Assembly: GCF_008642355.1 (NCBI RefSeq) | Contig: NZ_CP029193.1 | Location: 3,930,001 to 3,994,000, forward strand | Reading direction: 5' to 3' | Source of the DNA: Streptomyces venezuelae | GTDB lineage: Bacteria > Actinomycetota > Actinomycetes > Streptomycetales > Streptomycetaceae | Length of the DNA: 64,000 bases | Shown here: piece after piece, positions 28,001 through 36,691 of the stretch | Numbering within the stretch: the first letter of the stretch is position 1 | How the letters are laid out: each line of letters begins with the position of its first letter | Translations under genes and position numbers: made by a program | The notes under the pieces: model-generated | What the model was told of the DNA's origin: nothing | Databases searched by the model: none | Seen by the model: the letters and a program-made list of their open reading frames with translations, nothing else

Positions 28001-29947
28001 TCAGACCAGACGGACCGGTTTCTCGGGGCGGATGCCGAGGCGGGTGAGCCAGTCCCGCAACGGGGACGGGTCGCCGTCCTCGACGAGGCTCAGGACGCGC
28101 GGCGCGAGATCCGCCGCGCGCTCGCCGCCCACCAGCAGGGCGGGGCCGTCGAGCCAGTCGAGGCCGGGGGCGGCACCCGCGGTGTCGACGGCCGCGCAGC
28201 ACACCATCGCCGTGACGTGGTCGACGAGCAGCTCACGGCCGGTGCGGGGCGGCTGCAGCGGGAAGAGCGGCAGCGCGCCGTCATCCCAGAGCGCTTCGTC
28301 CGGGCCCTGCCCGGTGGGGGCGGGACGCGGGGGCGCGGCGGCTTCCTCGCGGGCGATCTCGGCGGTGAGCCCCGCGGCGAGCAGACCGCCACGGCTCCCC
28401 TCATCGGCCTCGTCGGCACTCTCGTCGACCTCGGGGAAGAGGGAGGCGGCGCGCTCGGGGGCGTCCAAGGCATCCAGGGCGTCGGTGGCCCCGGCGGACT
28501 CGGCAGACTCGGCGGTCCCGACGGACTCGGCGGTCCCGACGGACTCGGCAGCCCTGCAGGGCGCCTCGATCGAGGCCTGGTCACTCTCCGTGAGGCTTTG
28601 CGGGGCCGTCGTCAGGTGGGTCAGGACCCGGTCGAGGGTCGGGGTCTTGGGCGCCGAGGCGGTGCGGTCGACGGGCCCGTCGGCCTCCAGCGTGTCCAGG
28701 ACCCGGTGCAGCCGCGCCGCGTCCATGCGCCATTTTCGGTCGACGACCTCGTCCGGGTACTCCTGCCACGCCACCGGCGCCCAGTCCGGCCCCGACTCCG
28801 CGGGCCCACCGTGGAAGAGGCGGGCGGCGAGCAGCGACGCCGCCTCGTCCACGGAACCCGGCTCCTCCAGGAGGTCGCATGCGGGACGCTCGCCGAGCCG
28901 GGAGGCGAAGCCCTCCGCCAGCCGGTCCCTGCGGGAGAGTTCCGTCAGCGCGGAGACCACGCCCGCGTCGAGCCGCGAGGGCCAGCGCCCCATGCGCCAG
29001 GCGGGCAGGGCGACCCGGGTGAGGAGGCGGTCCCAGCCCGCGTACGCGAGGCCGACCTGCTCCTGTGCGACGATCCGCACGCCGTAGTCCACGGTCTGCG
29101 CCCGCTCCGCCGCGGCCGCGGCGACCCCGCGCTCCATCTCGGCGGCGTGGACCCGGCAGTGGCGCAGCAGGAGCCGGGCGACCCGCCCGACGCCGCCGAG
29201 CGCCACCCGGGCCAGCGGCCCGCGTCCCGGCGCCGAGGCGACCGCGACCGCCGCGTCGAGCCCGCGCACGAAGCGCCGGGCGGCGGCTATGTCGGGGTGC
29301 GCCGAGGGACCCGTACCTGCCACGACGGGCGCGAGCACCGCGCGGAGCTCGCCGACGCGCATCCACCACAGGAACGGGGAGCCGATGACGAGAACGGGCG
29401 CGACGGGGCCGGTGGCCCCGCCTTCGCCTCCGCCGGGACCGGTGGCCTCACCCGCGGTGCCGGGCGCCCGCGCGTTCCGGGCTTCCGACGCTCCGGCCCG
29501 ACCCCGTCCCGCCGGCGCCCCGTGCGCCGGATGCGTACGGTCCTCGAGCCAGCTGTCGCAGTCCGGGGTGAGCGCTATCGCCGAGGGGGCGGGCACGCCG
29601 AGCCGGTCGGCGAGGTCCCGCACCAGGCGGTACAGATCGGGCGCCGACTCCTCGGCGATCGGGACGGTGGGGCTCAGGGCGGGCCGCGCCCGCGCGACGA
29701 CCAGCCCGACCGCGCCCGCGGCGAGCAGAACGAGCAGCGCGATGACGGTCACGGTCCAGCTCGCGACGTACCAACTTCCGCCACCGGCATGCCCCGTGGC
29801 CCCCGCCGCGAACAGCACGACGGCGACGGCCGCGGGCAACAGGGCGACGGCCAGTGCCCTGCTGCGCAGACGCAGCACGGCGAGGGCCCGGGAGCGCGCG
29901 GCCTGCGCGCCCACCTCCACACCCGTACCTGACACGACCGATGGCAC
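28001..29947 (-). CDS. Membrane protein with degenerate M48-like peptidase region
   Basis: The protein is about 648 aa from the GTG at 29947; the start is uncertain and the frame extends to 30001. Two N-terminal membrane helices (ALAVALLPAAVAVVLFAAGA and TVTVIALLVLLAAGAVGLVV) precede DLYRLVRDLADRLGVPAP...VLVIGSPFLWWMRVGELRAVLAPVVAG, which parallels the start of M48 peptidases. The expected HExxH is replaced (LAPVVAGTG), so it is probably not a metallopeptidase. Repeats of ESVGTA occur around residue 480. The C-terminal part is unassigned. It is likely a conserved Streptomyces membrane protein. Confidence 0.7.
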   Translation of the reverse strand: MPSVVSGTGVEVGAQAARSRALAVLRLRSRALAVALLPAAVAVVLFAAGATGHAGGGSWYVASWTVTVIALLVLLAAGAVGLVVARARPALSPTVPIAEESAPDLYRLVRDLADRLGVPAPSAIALTPDCDSWLEDRTHPAHGAPAGRGRAGASEARNARAPGTAGEATGPGGGEGGATGPVAPVLVIGSPFLWWMRVGELRAVLAPVVAGTGPSAHPDIAAARRFVRGLDAAVAVASAPGRGPLARVALGGVGRVARLLLRHCRVHAAEMERGVAAAAAERAQTVDYGVRIVAQEQVGLAYAGWDRLLTRVALPAWRMGRWPSRLDAGVVSALTELSRRDRLAEGFASRLGERPACDLLEEPGSVDEAASLLAARLFHGGPAESGPDWAPVAWQEYPDEVVDRKWRMDAARLHRVLDTLEADGPVDRTASAPKTPTLDRVLTHLTTAPQSLTESDQASIEAPCRAAESVGTAESVGTAESAESAGATDALDALDAPERAASLFPEVDESADEADEGSRGGLLAAGLTAEIAREEAAAPPRPAPTGQGPDEALWDDGALPLFPLQPPRTGRELLVDHVTAMVCCAAVDTAGAAPGLDWLDGPALLVGGERAADLAPRVLSLVEDGDPSPLRDWLTRLGIRPEKPVRLV

Positions 29948-30186
29948 CCCCTGCTGCCTACTGTTCGGTCGCCGCCGGCCGGAGCCGACGGCGCACTGCA
30001 ACGGCGTTGGTCTTGCTCACTCCCCCACTGTGGCACCCGCCGCCGACATCGCAATGCCGGTGGTCTGTTTGGCTCTGGGCGCCTTGAACGCTTTCGCCGC
30101 ACCCTAGTTGGGGTCCCGGTCGTCGTCAGCCGGATGGGCCACCGGTCACCCGATGGAATGGCTTTGGCTAAAGCTGGCTGCCGAAA

Positions 30187-30218
30187 GGGCCCCGGATCCA
30201 GTGTCGGATCCGGGGCCC
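30187..30218 (-). terminator. Terminator downstream of purD
   Basis: A 13-bp perfect stem GGGCCCCGGATCC/GGATCCGGGGCCC with a six-base loop, followed on the minus strand by TTTC. Confidence 0.8.
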
Positions 30219-30299
30219 TGGGGGCTTCGGGGGTGGCCGAAAGGTCACGCGGAAGCCGCGTGCGGGACGCCTCGGCGGCTTGGGCGCTCGAAGACTCGG

Positions 30300-30339
30300 C
30301 CGCTCAGCCGCTCAGCCGCTCAGCTGCTTAGCCGCTCGG
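30300..30339. repeat. Five tandem 8-bp units (CCGCTCAG)
   Basis: Three exact CCGCTCAG units are followed by CTGCTTAG and CCGCTCGG, directly downstream of the purD stop codon. Confidence 0.8.
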
Positions 30340-30349
30340 GCTCGGTGGG

Positions 30350-31609
30350 CTAAGCGGAAGCCTCCGCGGCGGCCTTCGCCGCGATGTCGGTGCGGTGCTG
30401 GGACCCGTCGAGACGGATACGGGACAGCGCGGCGTACGCCCGCTCGCGCGCCTGCGTCAGGCCCGCGCCGGTCGCCGTCACGGACAGCACGCGTCCGCCC
30501 GCGCTGACGATCGCGTCGCCGTCGCGCTTCGTTCCGGCGTGCAGGACGTACGCATCCGGGGCATCCTGCGCCGAGACCTCGTCCAGGCCCTCGATGGGGT
30601 CGCCCGTACGCGGCGTACCCGGATAGTTGTGCGAGGCGACGACCACGGTCACCGCGGCGTCGTCGCTCCAGCGCAGCGGGGGAAGGTCGGCGAGGTTGCC
30701 GGTCGCCGCCGCCATGAGGAGCCCGGCGAGCGGGGTCCTGAGGCGGGCGAGGACGACCTGGGTCTCGGGGTCGCCGAAGCGGGCGTTGAATTCGATGACG
30801 CGGACGCCACGGCTCGTGATCGCGAGCCCCGCGTACAGCAGCCCCGCGAACGGGGTGCCGCGGCGGCGCAGCTCGTCGACGGTCGGCTGCAGCACGCTCT
30901 GCATGACCTCGTCGACGAGCTTCGGGTCGGCCCACGGCAGGGGTGAGTACGCGCCCATGCCGCCCGTGTTCGGGCCCTCGTCGTTGTCGAGCGCCCGCTT
31001 GAAGTCCTGGGCGGGCTGGAGCGGGACGACCGTCTCACCGTCGGTGACCGCGAAGAGGGACACCTCGGGGCCGTCGAGGAACTCCTCGATGACGACGCGC
31101 TCGCAGGCGAGGGCGTGGGCGCGGGCCACGTCGACGTCGTCCGTGACGACGACTCCCTTGCCGGCGGCGAGTCCGTCGTCCTTGACGACGTACGGCGCTC
31201 CGAAGGCGTCGAGTGCCTCGTCGATCTCGGCGGGGGTGGTGCAGACGTACGACCGGGCGGTCGGCACGCTCGCGCCCGCCATGACGTCCTTGGCGAAGGC
31301 CTTGGAGCCCTCCAGCTGCGCGGCCTCCTTGGAGGGGCCGAAGCAGGGGATGCCCGCGTCGCGCACGGCGTCGGCGACACCGGCGACGAGGGGGGCCTCG
31401 GGGCCCACGATGACGAGCCCCGCGTCCAGCCGCTGGGCGAGGCCCGCCACGGCGGCGCCGTCGAGGGCGTCGACGGTGTGCAGCTCGGCCACTGCTGCGA
31501 TGCCGGCGTTGCCGGGGGCGCAGTGCAGCTCGGAGACGTCGGGGTCGAGGGACAGAGAGCGGCACAGGGCGTGTTCGCGGGCACCACTGCCGATGACGAG
31601 GACCTTCAC
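30350..31609 (-). CDS. purD: Phosphoribosylamine-glycine ligase
   Basis: PurD (GARS, 419 aa) joins glycine to phosphoribosylamine with ATP, step 2 of purine synthesis. The GTG at 31609 starts VKVLVIGSGAREHAL, the conserved N terminus; the 44 upstream in-frame codons are not coding-like. The ATP-grasp signatures are present (YVVKDDGLAAGKGV, EEFLDGPEVSLF, RVIEFNARFGDPETQ). A palindrome CCCGT-TTCGT-ACGGG (31637-31651) lies about 30 bp upstream. Confidence 0.95.
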   Translation of the reverse strand: MKVLVIGSGAREHALCRSLSLDPDVSELHCAPGNAGIAAVAELHTVDALDGAAVAGLAQRLDAGLVIVGPEAPLVAGVADAVRDAGIPCFGPSKEAAQLEGSKAFAKDVMAGASVPTARSYVCTTPAEIDEALDAFGAPYVVKDDGLAAGKGVVVTDDVDVARAHALACERVVIEEFLDGPEVSLFAVTDGETVVPLQPAQDFKRALDNDEGPNTGGMGAYSPLPWADPKLVDEVMQSVLQPTVDELRRRGTPFAGLLYAGLAITSRGVRVIEFNARFGDPETQVVLARLRTPLAGLLMAAATGNLADLPPLRWSDDAAVTVVVASHNYPGTPRTGDPIEGLDEVSAQDAPDAYVLHAGTKRDGDAIVSAGGRVLSVTATGAGLTQARERAYAALSRIRLDGSQHRTDIAAKAAAEASA

Positions 31610-31752
31610 GGGGTCAGGGTAGCCCGCGCACGCCTTCCCGTTTCGTACGGGCCACCCACTGGACGCGCTGCCCCCTCCTGTACGTTCCTCCAGTTCCCGG
31701 CGCGTTCGGTGCCCTTCGGATGCGGGCCCGCTCCGGACCACCCCGCCGCTTC

Positions 31753-31800
31753 GCGGCGGCGCGGCGGCGCGGCGGCGCGGCGGCGCGGCGGCGCGGCGGC
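31753..31800. repeat. Six perfect tandem 8-bp units (GCGGCGGC)
   Basis: Six exact copies of GCGGCGGC end four bases before the dnaX stop codon triplet on the plus strand. The unit is not a multiple of three and lies outside coding sequence. Confidence 0.85.
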
Positions 31801-31804
31801 GCGG

Positions 31805-34093
31805 TTATTCGTTCGGGTATTCGTCGACCACCGTCGCGCCCAGCTCGCGCACGATCAGGTCGTGGCCCGACAGGGCCGACTCGACCAGGTCCGGGTCGTC
31901 GTCCTCGGGAATGTCGTCCTCGGGCGAGATGTGCTCCCGGGGCGGGGCCGCGACCGGAGCGGGAGCCGGAGTCGGCTCCGGGGCCGGAGCGGGCGGAGAG
32001 TACGGGGCCGGAGCCGCCGGGGAGGGGGCCTGTTGCTGGGGCGCGGCAGCGCGCGGAGGCTGGGGGGCGCCACCGCCGAAGCTCCCCGCTCCCGACGGCA
32101 CACCACCGCCGCCGAAGTTGCCGGCCGCAGGCGGAGGCGCCGAGCCGCCGGACGGGTCGACGATCGCCTCGACCTTCCACTGCACCCCGAACTGCTCGGA
32201 CAGCGCCTGCCGCAGCACGTCCTCACTGCCGCTGCTCGCGAAGTTGTCCCGCGCGCCCGCGTTGACGAAGCCGATCTGCAGGGTCGTCCCGTCGAACCCC
32301 GCCACCTGGGCGTTCTGGCTGAGCAGGATCCACGTGAAACGGCGGCGGTTCTTCACCGCTTCCAGGATGTTCGGCCAGAGGGAACGCGGGTCGGGCCCGC
32401 CCGCGGGTGCCGACGCCATCGGTGCGGCGGCCTGCGAGGGCTGGGGGGCGGCGGCCGGAGCGGCAGCAGCCTGCGGGGCCGGGGCGGAGGCGGCCGGTGA
32501 GGCACTGCCCGCGGACGCAGCCGTCGGCCATCCGCCCGGGCGGGGCGTGGACGACGTCTGGGCGGCGGGAGCCGAAGCCGTGGGCCAGCCCCCGGGCCGA
32601 CGCTCACCCGTGGGTTCAGCAGCGGGGGCCGGAGCAGCAGGAGCGGCAGGGGGCGTCGCCGCGGGCGGCGGAGCACTCGCCTGCGGAGCCGGGGCCGCGG
32701 CAGGAACCGCCGACGGGGCCGCCTCAGGCGCTCCGCCTGCGCCCCGCACGGCCGCCCGCGCAGCCGCGGGCCCGCCGCCCGGAGGCACCGGCGGCCCCTG
32801 CGGGGCAGGCGCGGAACCACCCGCAGGGCCCACAGGCGGCATGGCCGCCCCGGGCTGCTGCACGCCCGCATGAGCCTCGGGCCCGGGAACGTACCCCATG
32901 GAGGGGCCGGGCCCCTGCCCACCGGGCACGAAGTTCCCGCCGCGCTCCAGGCGCTCGAGCCGGGCCATGACGGAGCGCTCGTCGTCGTAGGCCGCGGGGA
33001 GCAGCACGCGGGCACAGATCAGCTCCAGCTGGAGGCGCGGCGAGGTGGCGCCCCGCATCTCGGTCAGGCCCTCGTTCACGAGGTCGGCCGCACGGCTGAG
33101 CTCGGCGCCGCCGAAGACACCGGCCTGCGCCTGCATGCGCTCCACGACGTCGGCGGGGGCGTCGATGAGCCCCTTCTCGGCGGCGTCCGGCACGGCGGCG
33201 AGGATCACGAGGTCCCGCAGCCGCTCCAGGAGGTCGGCGACGAAGCGGCGCGGGTCGTTGCCGCCCTCGATGACGCGGTCCACGACCTCGAAGGCCGCGG
33301 CGCCGTCTCCGGAGGCGAAGGCCTCGATGACGGAGTCGAGCAGCGAGCCGTCCGTGTACCCGAGGAGGGACGTCGCCATGGCATACGTCACACCGTCCTC
33401 GCGAGCGCCGGCGAGGAGCTGGTCCATGACGGACATGGAGTCACGCACGGATCCGGCACCGGCCCGCACGACCAGCGGGAAAACCCCGTCCTCGACGGCC
33501 ATGTCCTCGCGGCCGCAGACCTCGGCGAGGTAGTCGCGGAGGGTGCCGGGGGGCACGAGCCGGAACGGGTAGTGGTGGGTGCGCGACCGGATCGTGCCGA
33601 TGACCTTCTCGGGCTCGGTCGTCGCGAAGATGAACTTGAGGTGCTCCGGGGGCTCCTCGACCACCTTCAGGAGGGCGTTGAAGCCCGCCGAGGTGACCAT
33701 GTGGGCCTCGTCGATGATGTAGATCTTGTACCGGCTGGATGCGGGACCGAAGAAAGCCTTCTCGCGCAGGTCACGCGCGTCGTCCACACCACCGTGCGAA
33801 GCGGCGTCGATCTCGATGACGTCGATGGAACCCGGCCCGTTCCGCGCCAGGTCGCGGCAGGACTGGCACTCGCCGCAGGGCGTGGGAGTGGGACCTTGCT
33901 CACAGTTGAGGCAGCGGGCCAGGATGCGCGCGCTCGTCGTCTTGCCGCAGCCGCGCGGGCCACTGAACAGGTAGGCATGGTTGACCCGGTTGTTCCGCAG
34001 CGCCTGCTGCAGCGGGTCGGTCACATGCTCCTGCCCGATGACCTCGGCGAACGACTCCGGGCGATAGCGGCGGTACAAGGCGAGAGACGACAC
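31805..34093 (-). CDS. dnaX: DNA polymerase III subunits gamma/tau
   Basis: DnaX (762 aa) is the clamp-loader ATPase of the replisome. The GTG at 34093 gives VSSLALYRRYRPESFAEVIGQ, the conserved start. Walker A is GPRGCGKTT (residues 45-53), the zinc module has C61, C64, C73, C76 and C79, and DEAH is at 128-131. The AAA+ region ends near residue 370. A Pro/Ala-rich disordered region of over 200 residues follows, containing two copies of RPGGWPTA, and then the tau-specific C-terminal domain. No obvious frameshift site for a separate gamma form was seen. Confidence 0.95.
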   Translation of the reverse strand: MSSLALYRRYRPESFAEVIGQEHVTDPLQQALRNNRVNHAYLFSGPRGCGKTTSARILARCLNCEQGPTPTPCGECQSCRDLARNGPGSIDVIEIDAASHGGVDDARDLREKAFFGPASSRYKIYIIDEAHMVTSAGFNALLKVVEEPPEHLKFIFATTEPEKVIGTIRSRTHHYPFRLVPPGTLRDYLAEVCGREDMAVEDGVFPLVVRAGAGSVRDSMSVMDQLLAGAREDGVTYAMATSLLGYTDGSLLDSVIEAFASGDGAAAFEVVDRVIEGGNDPRRFVADLLERLRDLVILAAVPDAAEKGLIDAPADVVERMQAQAGVFGGAELSRAADLVNEGLTEMRGATSPRLQLELICARVLLPAAYDDERSVMARLERLERGGNFVPGGQGPGPSMGYVPGPEAHAGVQQPGAAMPPVGPAGGSAPAPQGPPVPPGGGPAAARAAVRGAGGAPEAAPSAVPAAAPAPQASAPPPAATPPAAPAAPAPAAEPTGERRPGGWPTASAPAAQTSSTPRPGGWPTAASAGSASPAASAPAPQAAAAPAAAPQPSQAAAPMASAPAGGPDPRSLWPNILEAVKNRRRFTWILLSQNAQVAGFDGTTLQIGFVNAGARDNFASSGSEDVLRQALSEQFGVQWKVEAIVDPSGGSAPPPAAGNFGGGGVPSGAGSFGGGAPQPPRAAAPQQQAPSPAAPAPYSPPAPAPEPTPAPAPVAAPPREHISPEDDIPEDDDPDLVESALSGHDLIVRELGATVVDEYPNE

Positions 34094-34149
34094 GCATACG
34101 AGGTTATAGGCGACCACCGACAACGCGGACCGCACCGGAACGCAAAGCG

Positions 34150-34242
34150 CCCCCCACGCACCCGCCAGAGCCGACCTACCCTTGCTGCCTTCCGGCCCTG
34201 GGGGAGTTCAGTCAGATAGCGCCACGTGAGGGGCTGGCCCCC
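34150..34242 (-). ncRNA. ffs: Signal recognition particle RNA (small type)
   Basis: On the minus strand the sequence contains the SRP RNA core GGCCGGAAGGCAGCAAGG (GGAAG tetraloop region and asymmetric loop) with flanking arms CCAGCCCCTCACG and GCGGGTGCGTGG. It sits immediately upstream of dnaX, a common place for the gene. The ends are approximate. Confidence 0.9.
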
Positions 34243-34380
34243 ACAGTAGCGGATCCCGGGGCGTGGAAGCGACGCCGGGAGGAACGGTTCAGCCCCCGTG
34301 ACCCCCTCGAGACTCCCTCGGGAGTCCCGCGAGTGGATCGTGTTCGCGAGCACTGCCCAACGTCTTGTATTGTTTGCGGC

Positions 34381-34465
34381 GGAGGATTCGCCTAGTGGCC
34401 TAGGGCGCACGCTTGGAAAGCGTGTTGGGGGCAACCCCTCACGAGTTCGAATCTCGTATCCTCCG
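34381..34465 (+). tRNA. tRNA-Ser (GGA)
   Basis: An 85-nt class II tRNA: acceptor arms GGAGGAT and ATCCTCC, anticodon loop TTGGAAA in a CACGC/GCGTG stem (GGA), a long variable arm and discriminator G. Its 3' end is repeated at 47743-47758. Confidence 0.95.
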
Positions 34466-34466
34466 C
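34451..34466 (+). other. Candidate attL (tRNA-Ser 3' end)
   Basis: ATCTCGTATCCTCCGC in the T arm and acceptor of tRNA-Ser(GGA) matches 47743-47758 at 15 of 16 positions, with the last 12 bases identical. Confidence 0.55.
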
Positions 34467-34471
34467 CGGCA

Positions 34472-34505
34472 GAAGGCCCGGACCGTTCAGACGGTTCGGG
34501 CCTTC
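34472..34505 (+). terminator. Terminator after tRNA-Ser (GGA)
   Basis: GAAGGCCCG...ACCGT pairs with ACGGT...CGGGCCTTC around a four-base loop. Confidence 0.8.
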
Positions 34506-34543
34506 GTCGTTTCCCGGTTCCCGTTTCGGCCCGCTCGGATCGT

Positions 34544-34918
34544 TCAGCCCGCCGCCCGTAACCGTCCGCGCAGCGCTTCCTCCAACGTGGGGGCCGGGCG
34601 GAGGCGGGCTGTGAGGTGGAGGACGCGCAGCGTGCGCAGGATGAGTGGGTGGGGGCAGACCAGGAGCAGGTCGCCGTCTCGTTCCTCCAGGCGGGTGCGG
34701 GCGCGGCAGAGCAGGGCCAGGCCGGAGCAGTCGAGGAACGTGGTCGGCGTGAGGTCGATGACGAGCAGCGTCTCGGGCGGCGTGGTCGCCGCGTCCAGGA
34801 TCGGCAGGATCTCCAGGGCCGCCGCGATGTCTATCTCGCCGTGGAACTCCATGACGAGGTGGTCGGGGGCCCGGTGGACGCGCAGTTGTCCGCCGGGGAG
34901 CGGAACGCCGTGGATCAT
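34544..34918 (-). CDS. STAS-domain anti-sigma factor antagonist
   Basis: This 124-residue SpoIIAA/RsbV-like protein binds an anti-sigma kinase and frees a sigma factor when unphosphorylated. The phospho-acceptor serine is S65 in FLDCSGLALL, with the STAS fold (LVMEFHGEIDIAAA, LLVIDLTPTT) around it. No anti-sigma kinase is adjacent. sigF and sigN, which belong to the sigma-B group that such proteins control, lie about 25 kb away, but a link is only inference. Confidence 0.85.
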   Translation of the reverse strand: MIHGVPLPGGQLRVHRAPDHLVMEFHGEIDIAAALEILPILDAATTPPETLLVIDLTPTTFLDCSGLALLCRARTRLEERDGDLLLVCPHPLILRTLRVLHLTARLRPAPTLEEALRGRLRAAG

Positions 34919-35330
34919 GGCGGCATCCTCCCTGCGTACGGCCCACGTCCAGGGGGGCCGATGGGGCGGGTGGGACGAAGAGCCACCGGGGTCCTGGGTG
35001 ACGGCGTGCGGAGTGCGGGGGGGGCGACTTACAAGGGTGGAGTCACTGAGCGCGGGATGTGGGGTGTGTCGGAGGCGCGGGGTTTCCCATGGTGATATGC
35101 CCCCGTCAACGTAGTGTCCAACATTCCGTCTTGACGAAGTCGAAGTTTGTGCACCGCGTCAGAGCCGGCGCCTGAGTTGACGTCGAGTGACGGTCGGCTG
35201 GAATCTGCACGGCCCTGTTGTGGCGTCTCGTGTGGTGCCGGGGCCGCCGCCAACGGCCCACGGTGGCCCGGACGTCGAGGGCCCGGCCACCGTGGCGGCG
35301 GCCGGGCCCCTCGCGTCGTCGTTCAGCGCC
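34919..35330. other. Spacer between STAS gene and tail cluster
   Basis: This 412-bp stretch has no supported gene. An AT-richer patch at 35090-35155 probably holds the STAS gene promoter, and the tail-cluster terminator is at 35277-35312. Confidence 0.5.
35277..35312 (-). terminator. Terminator at the end of the tail cluster
   Basis: GAGGGCCCGGCC pairs with GGCCGGGCCCCTC (one bulged C), about 20 bp after the last tail-cluster gene. Confidence 0.75.
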
Positions 35331-35585
35331 TCACCTGCCGCCCGCCTGCCAGAGGGTGACGGCCAGGGCGGTGCAGGAGGTGATCGCTGCCAGGGAGGGC
35401 AGGGGCCAGCGGCTGCGTTCCAGGGCGTCGAGGCGGTCCTCGTGCTCGGAGAGGGTCTTGTCGGTCTGGTCGGCGCGCTGGAGCAGGAGGGCGAGGTCAC
35501 CCCTGGTCGTGGCGAACCCGACGTCCACGGAACGGCGCAGCCGCTCCAGCTCCAGGGGGACGCTCCCCGTCTCAGCTCCGGCCAT
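35331..35585 (-). CDS. Small coiled-coil membrane protein, lysis module
   Basis: An 84-residue protein with a helical, heptad-like middle (LERLRRSVDVGF...LLLQRADQTDKTLSEHEDRLDALERS) and one C-terminal membrane segment (LAAITSCTALAVTLWQAG). This layout resembles XhlA/hemolysin-type or spanin-like accessory lysis proteins of actinophages. The start overlaps the holin gene end by 14 bp. It is the last gene of the tail operon. Confidence 0.7.
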   Translation of the reverse strand: MAGAETGSVPLELERLRRSVDVGFATTRGDLALLLQRADQTDKTLSEHEDRLDALERSRWPLPSLAAITSCTALAVTLWQAGGR

Positions 35586-35799
35586 CGTCCACCCCCCGCC
35601 TCCGCAGCCACGGGGGCAGCAGCGCCTCGACGGCCGGCACGGCCATGAGGCGGCTCAGCGCCGCGGCGAAGGCCACGAGGCCCGCGAGCACCGGGACGTC
35701 GGCGACGCCCGGGTCGGCGGCGAGCAGCGGCAGGGCGGTGATGAGGGTGACGAGTGTCTGCACGGCGGTGCGCAGCCCTCTGCGCGTGGCATCGGTCAT
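35572..35799 (-). CDS. Putative holin
   Basis: A 75-residue protein with two hydrophobic helices (TAVQTLVTLITALPLL and VPVLAGLVAFAAALSRLMAV) and a short positively charged C-terminal tail (WLRRRGVD), as in small class II holins. It starts inside the amidase stop codon (ATGA overlap), the usual endolysin-holin pairing. Function is inferred from size, topology and position. Confidence 0.75.
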   Translation of the reverse strand: MTDATRRGLRTAVQTLVTLITALPLLAADPGVADVPVLAGLVAFAAALSRLMAVPAVEALLPPWLRRRGVDDGRS

Positions 35800-36662
35800 G
35801 ACCGCGGCACCCGCAGCCGGTTCCAGCTGGCCCGGCCCGGCACCCCGTCCGCGTCCGCGCCCCGGTAGCCGAGCTTGTGCTGCCAGGCGGCGTACGAGGC
35901 GCGGTCGGCCTCGGTCCAGACGGGCCCGGGTCCGACCTCGTACCGCCCGCAGCCCTCCTTGACCAGGCGCCTCCCGACGGAGGTGAACAGCGCGCTGTGA
36001 CGGCCGATCGCGAAGAACGCGGCGCCGGGGAACGGCTCGTACGCGGGACCGTCTTCGCCGCCCTCGCCGCCCGGCGCGTCGGAGCCGAGCCGCTTGGCGA
36101 CCCGCCCCCGCATCACCGGCATCGAGAACGTCGGGTCGATCTTGCGTCGGGTCCACTCCTTGTGGCCGATGACGCTCGCGCCCGACCAGCCGTGCGCCCG
36201 GCACAGCGCCGCCGAGAGGCGTTCGACCGTGTCGAGCTGGACGGCGGGGAACGGGTCGCGGCCGTTGCCGAGGTTCTCGATCTCGAAGCCGTAGAAACGG
36301 GCGTTGCCGTCCACGGCGTCGGGCCCCGGCCGGGACGGCAGCGCCTTCGACCTCCGCACGGCGTCGAGCGCGGCGGCGGAACCGTTGCCCGCGTGGTTGG
36401 TGCGGCCGTATCCGATCAGGTGGAGCGTGCCGTCCTTGCTGATGAGTCCGATACAGAGCGGACCCGGCAGATCCGGCATGCCCCGGCGGCAGAGGGCGAG
36501 GCTGTCGCGCCCTGCCGTGTGGTGCAGCATGACGCCGTGCACGGGGCCCCAGGGGCCCTTGTGGTTGCGGTTGTGCGTCCTCCAGTTGCCGTGTTCTCTC
36601 ATGCGGACGCCCTCGCCGCGCAGGGCGCGGACGAGGGCGTCGGGGGACAGAGGTGTGGCCAT
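35796..36662 (-). CDS. N-acetylmuramoyl-L-alanine amidase (endolysin)
   Basis: This 288-residue protein cleaves peptidoglycan. The Amidase_2 zinc histidines are in VHGVMLHHTAGRD and GASVIGHKEWTRRKIDPTF. A C-terminal region (VWTEADRASYAAWQHKLGYRGADADGVPGRASWNRLRV) is a peptidoglycan-binding-like repeat. It lacks a signal peptide, so release would need the holin, fitting a phage-type lysis cassette. Confidence 0.9.
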   Translation of the reverse strand: MATPLSPDALVRALRGEGVRMREHGNWRTHNRNHKGPWGPVHGVMLHHTAGRDSLALCRRGMPDLPGPLCIGLISKDGTLHLIGYGRTNHAGNGSAAALDAVRRSKALPSRPGPDAVDGNARFYGFEIENLGNGRDPFPAVQLDTVERLSAALCRAHGWSGASVIGHKEWTRRKIDPTFSMPVMRGRVAKRLGSDAPGGEGGEDGPAYEPFPGAAFFAIGRHSALFTSVGRRLVKEGCGRYEVGPGPVWTEADRASYAAWQHKLGYRGADADGVPGRASWNRLRVPRS

Positions 36663-36691
36663 GAGGCCTCCCCGGTGTGCGTCAGATCAGG

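Larger units (their letters stand above)
30002..30349. other. Intergenic between purD and M48-like gene
   Basis: This 348-bp stretch has no supported gene. It carries the purD terminator (30187-30218) and an 8-bp tandem repeat (30300-30339). Confidence 0.5.

Noticed and set aside
31805..34093. Programmed frameshift in dnaX making a gamma subunit
   Set aside because: No A-rich slip site or matching hairpin was seen in the GC-rich Pro/Ala region.
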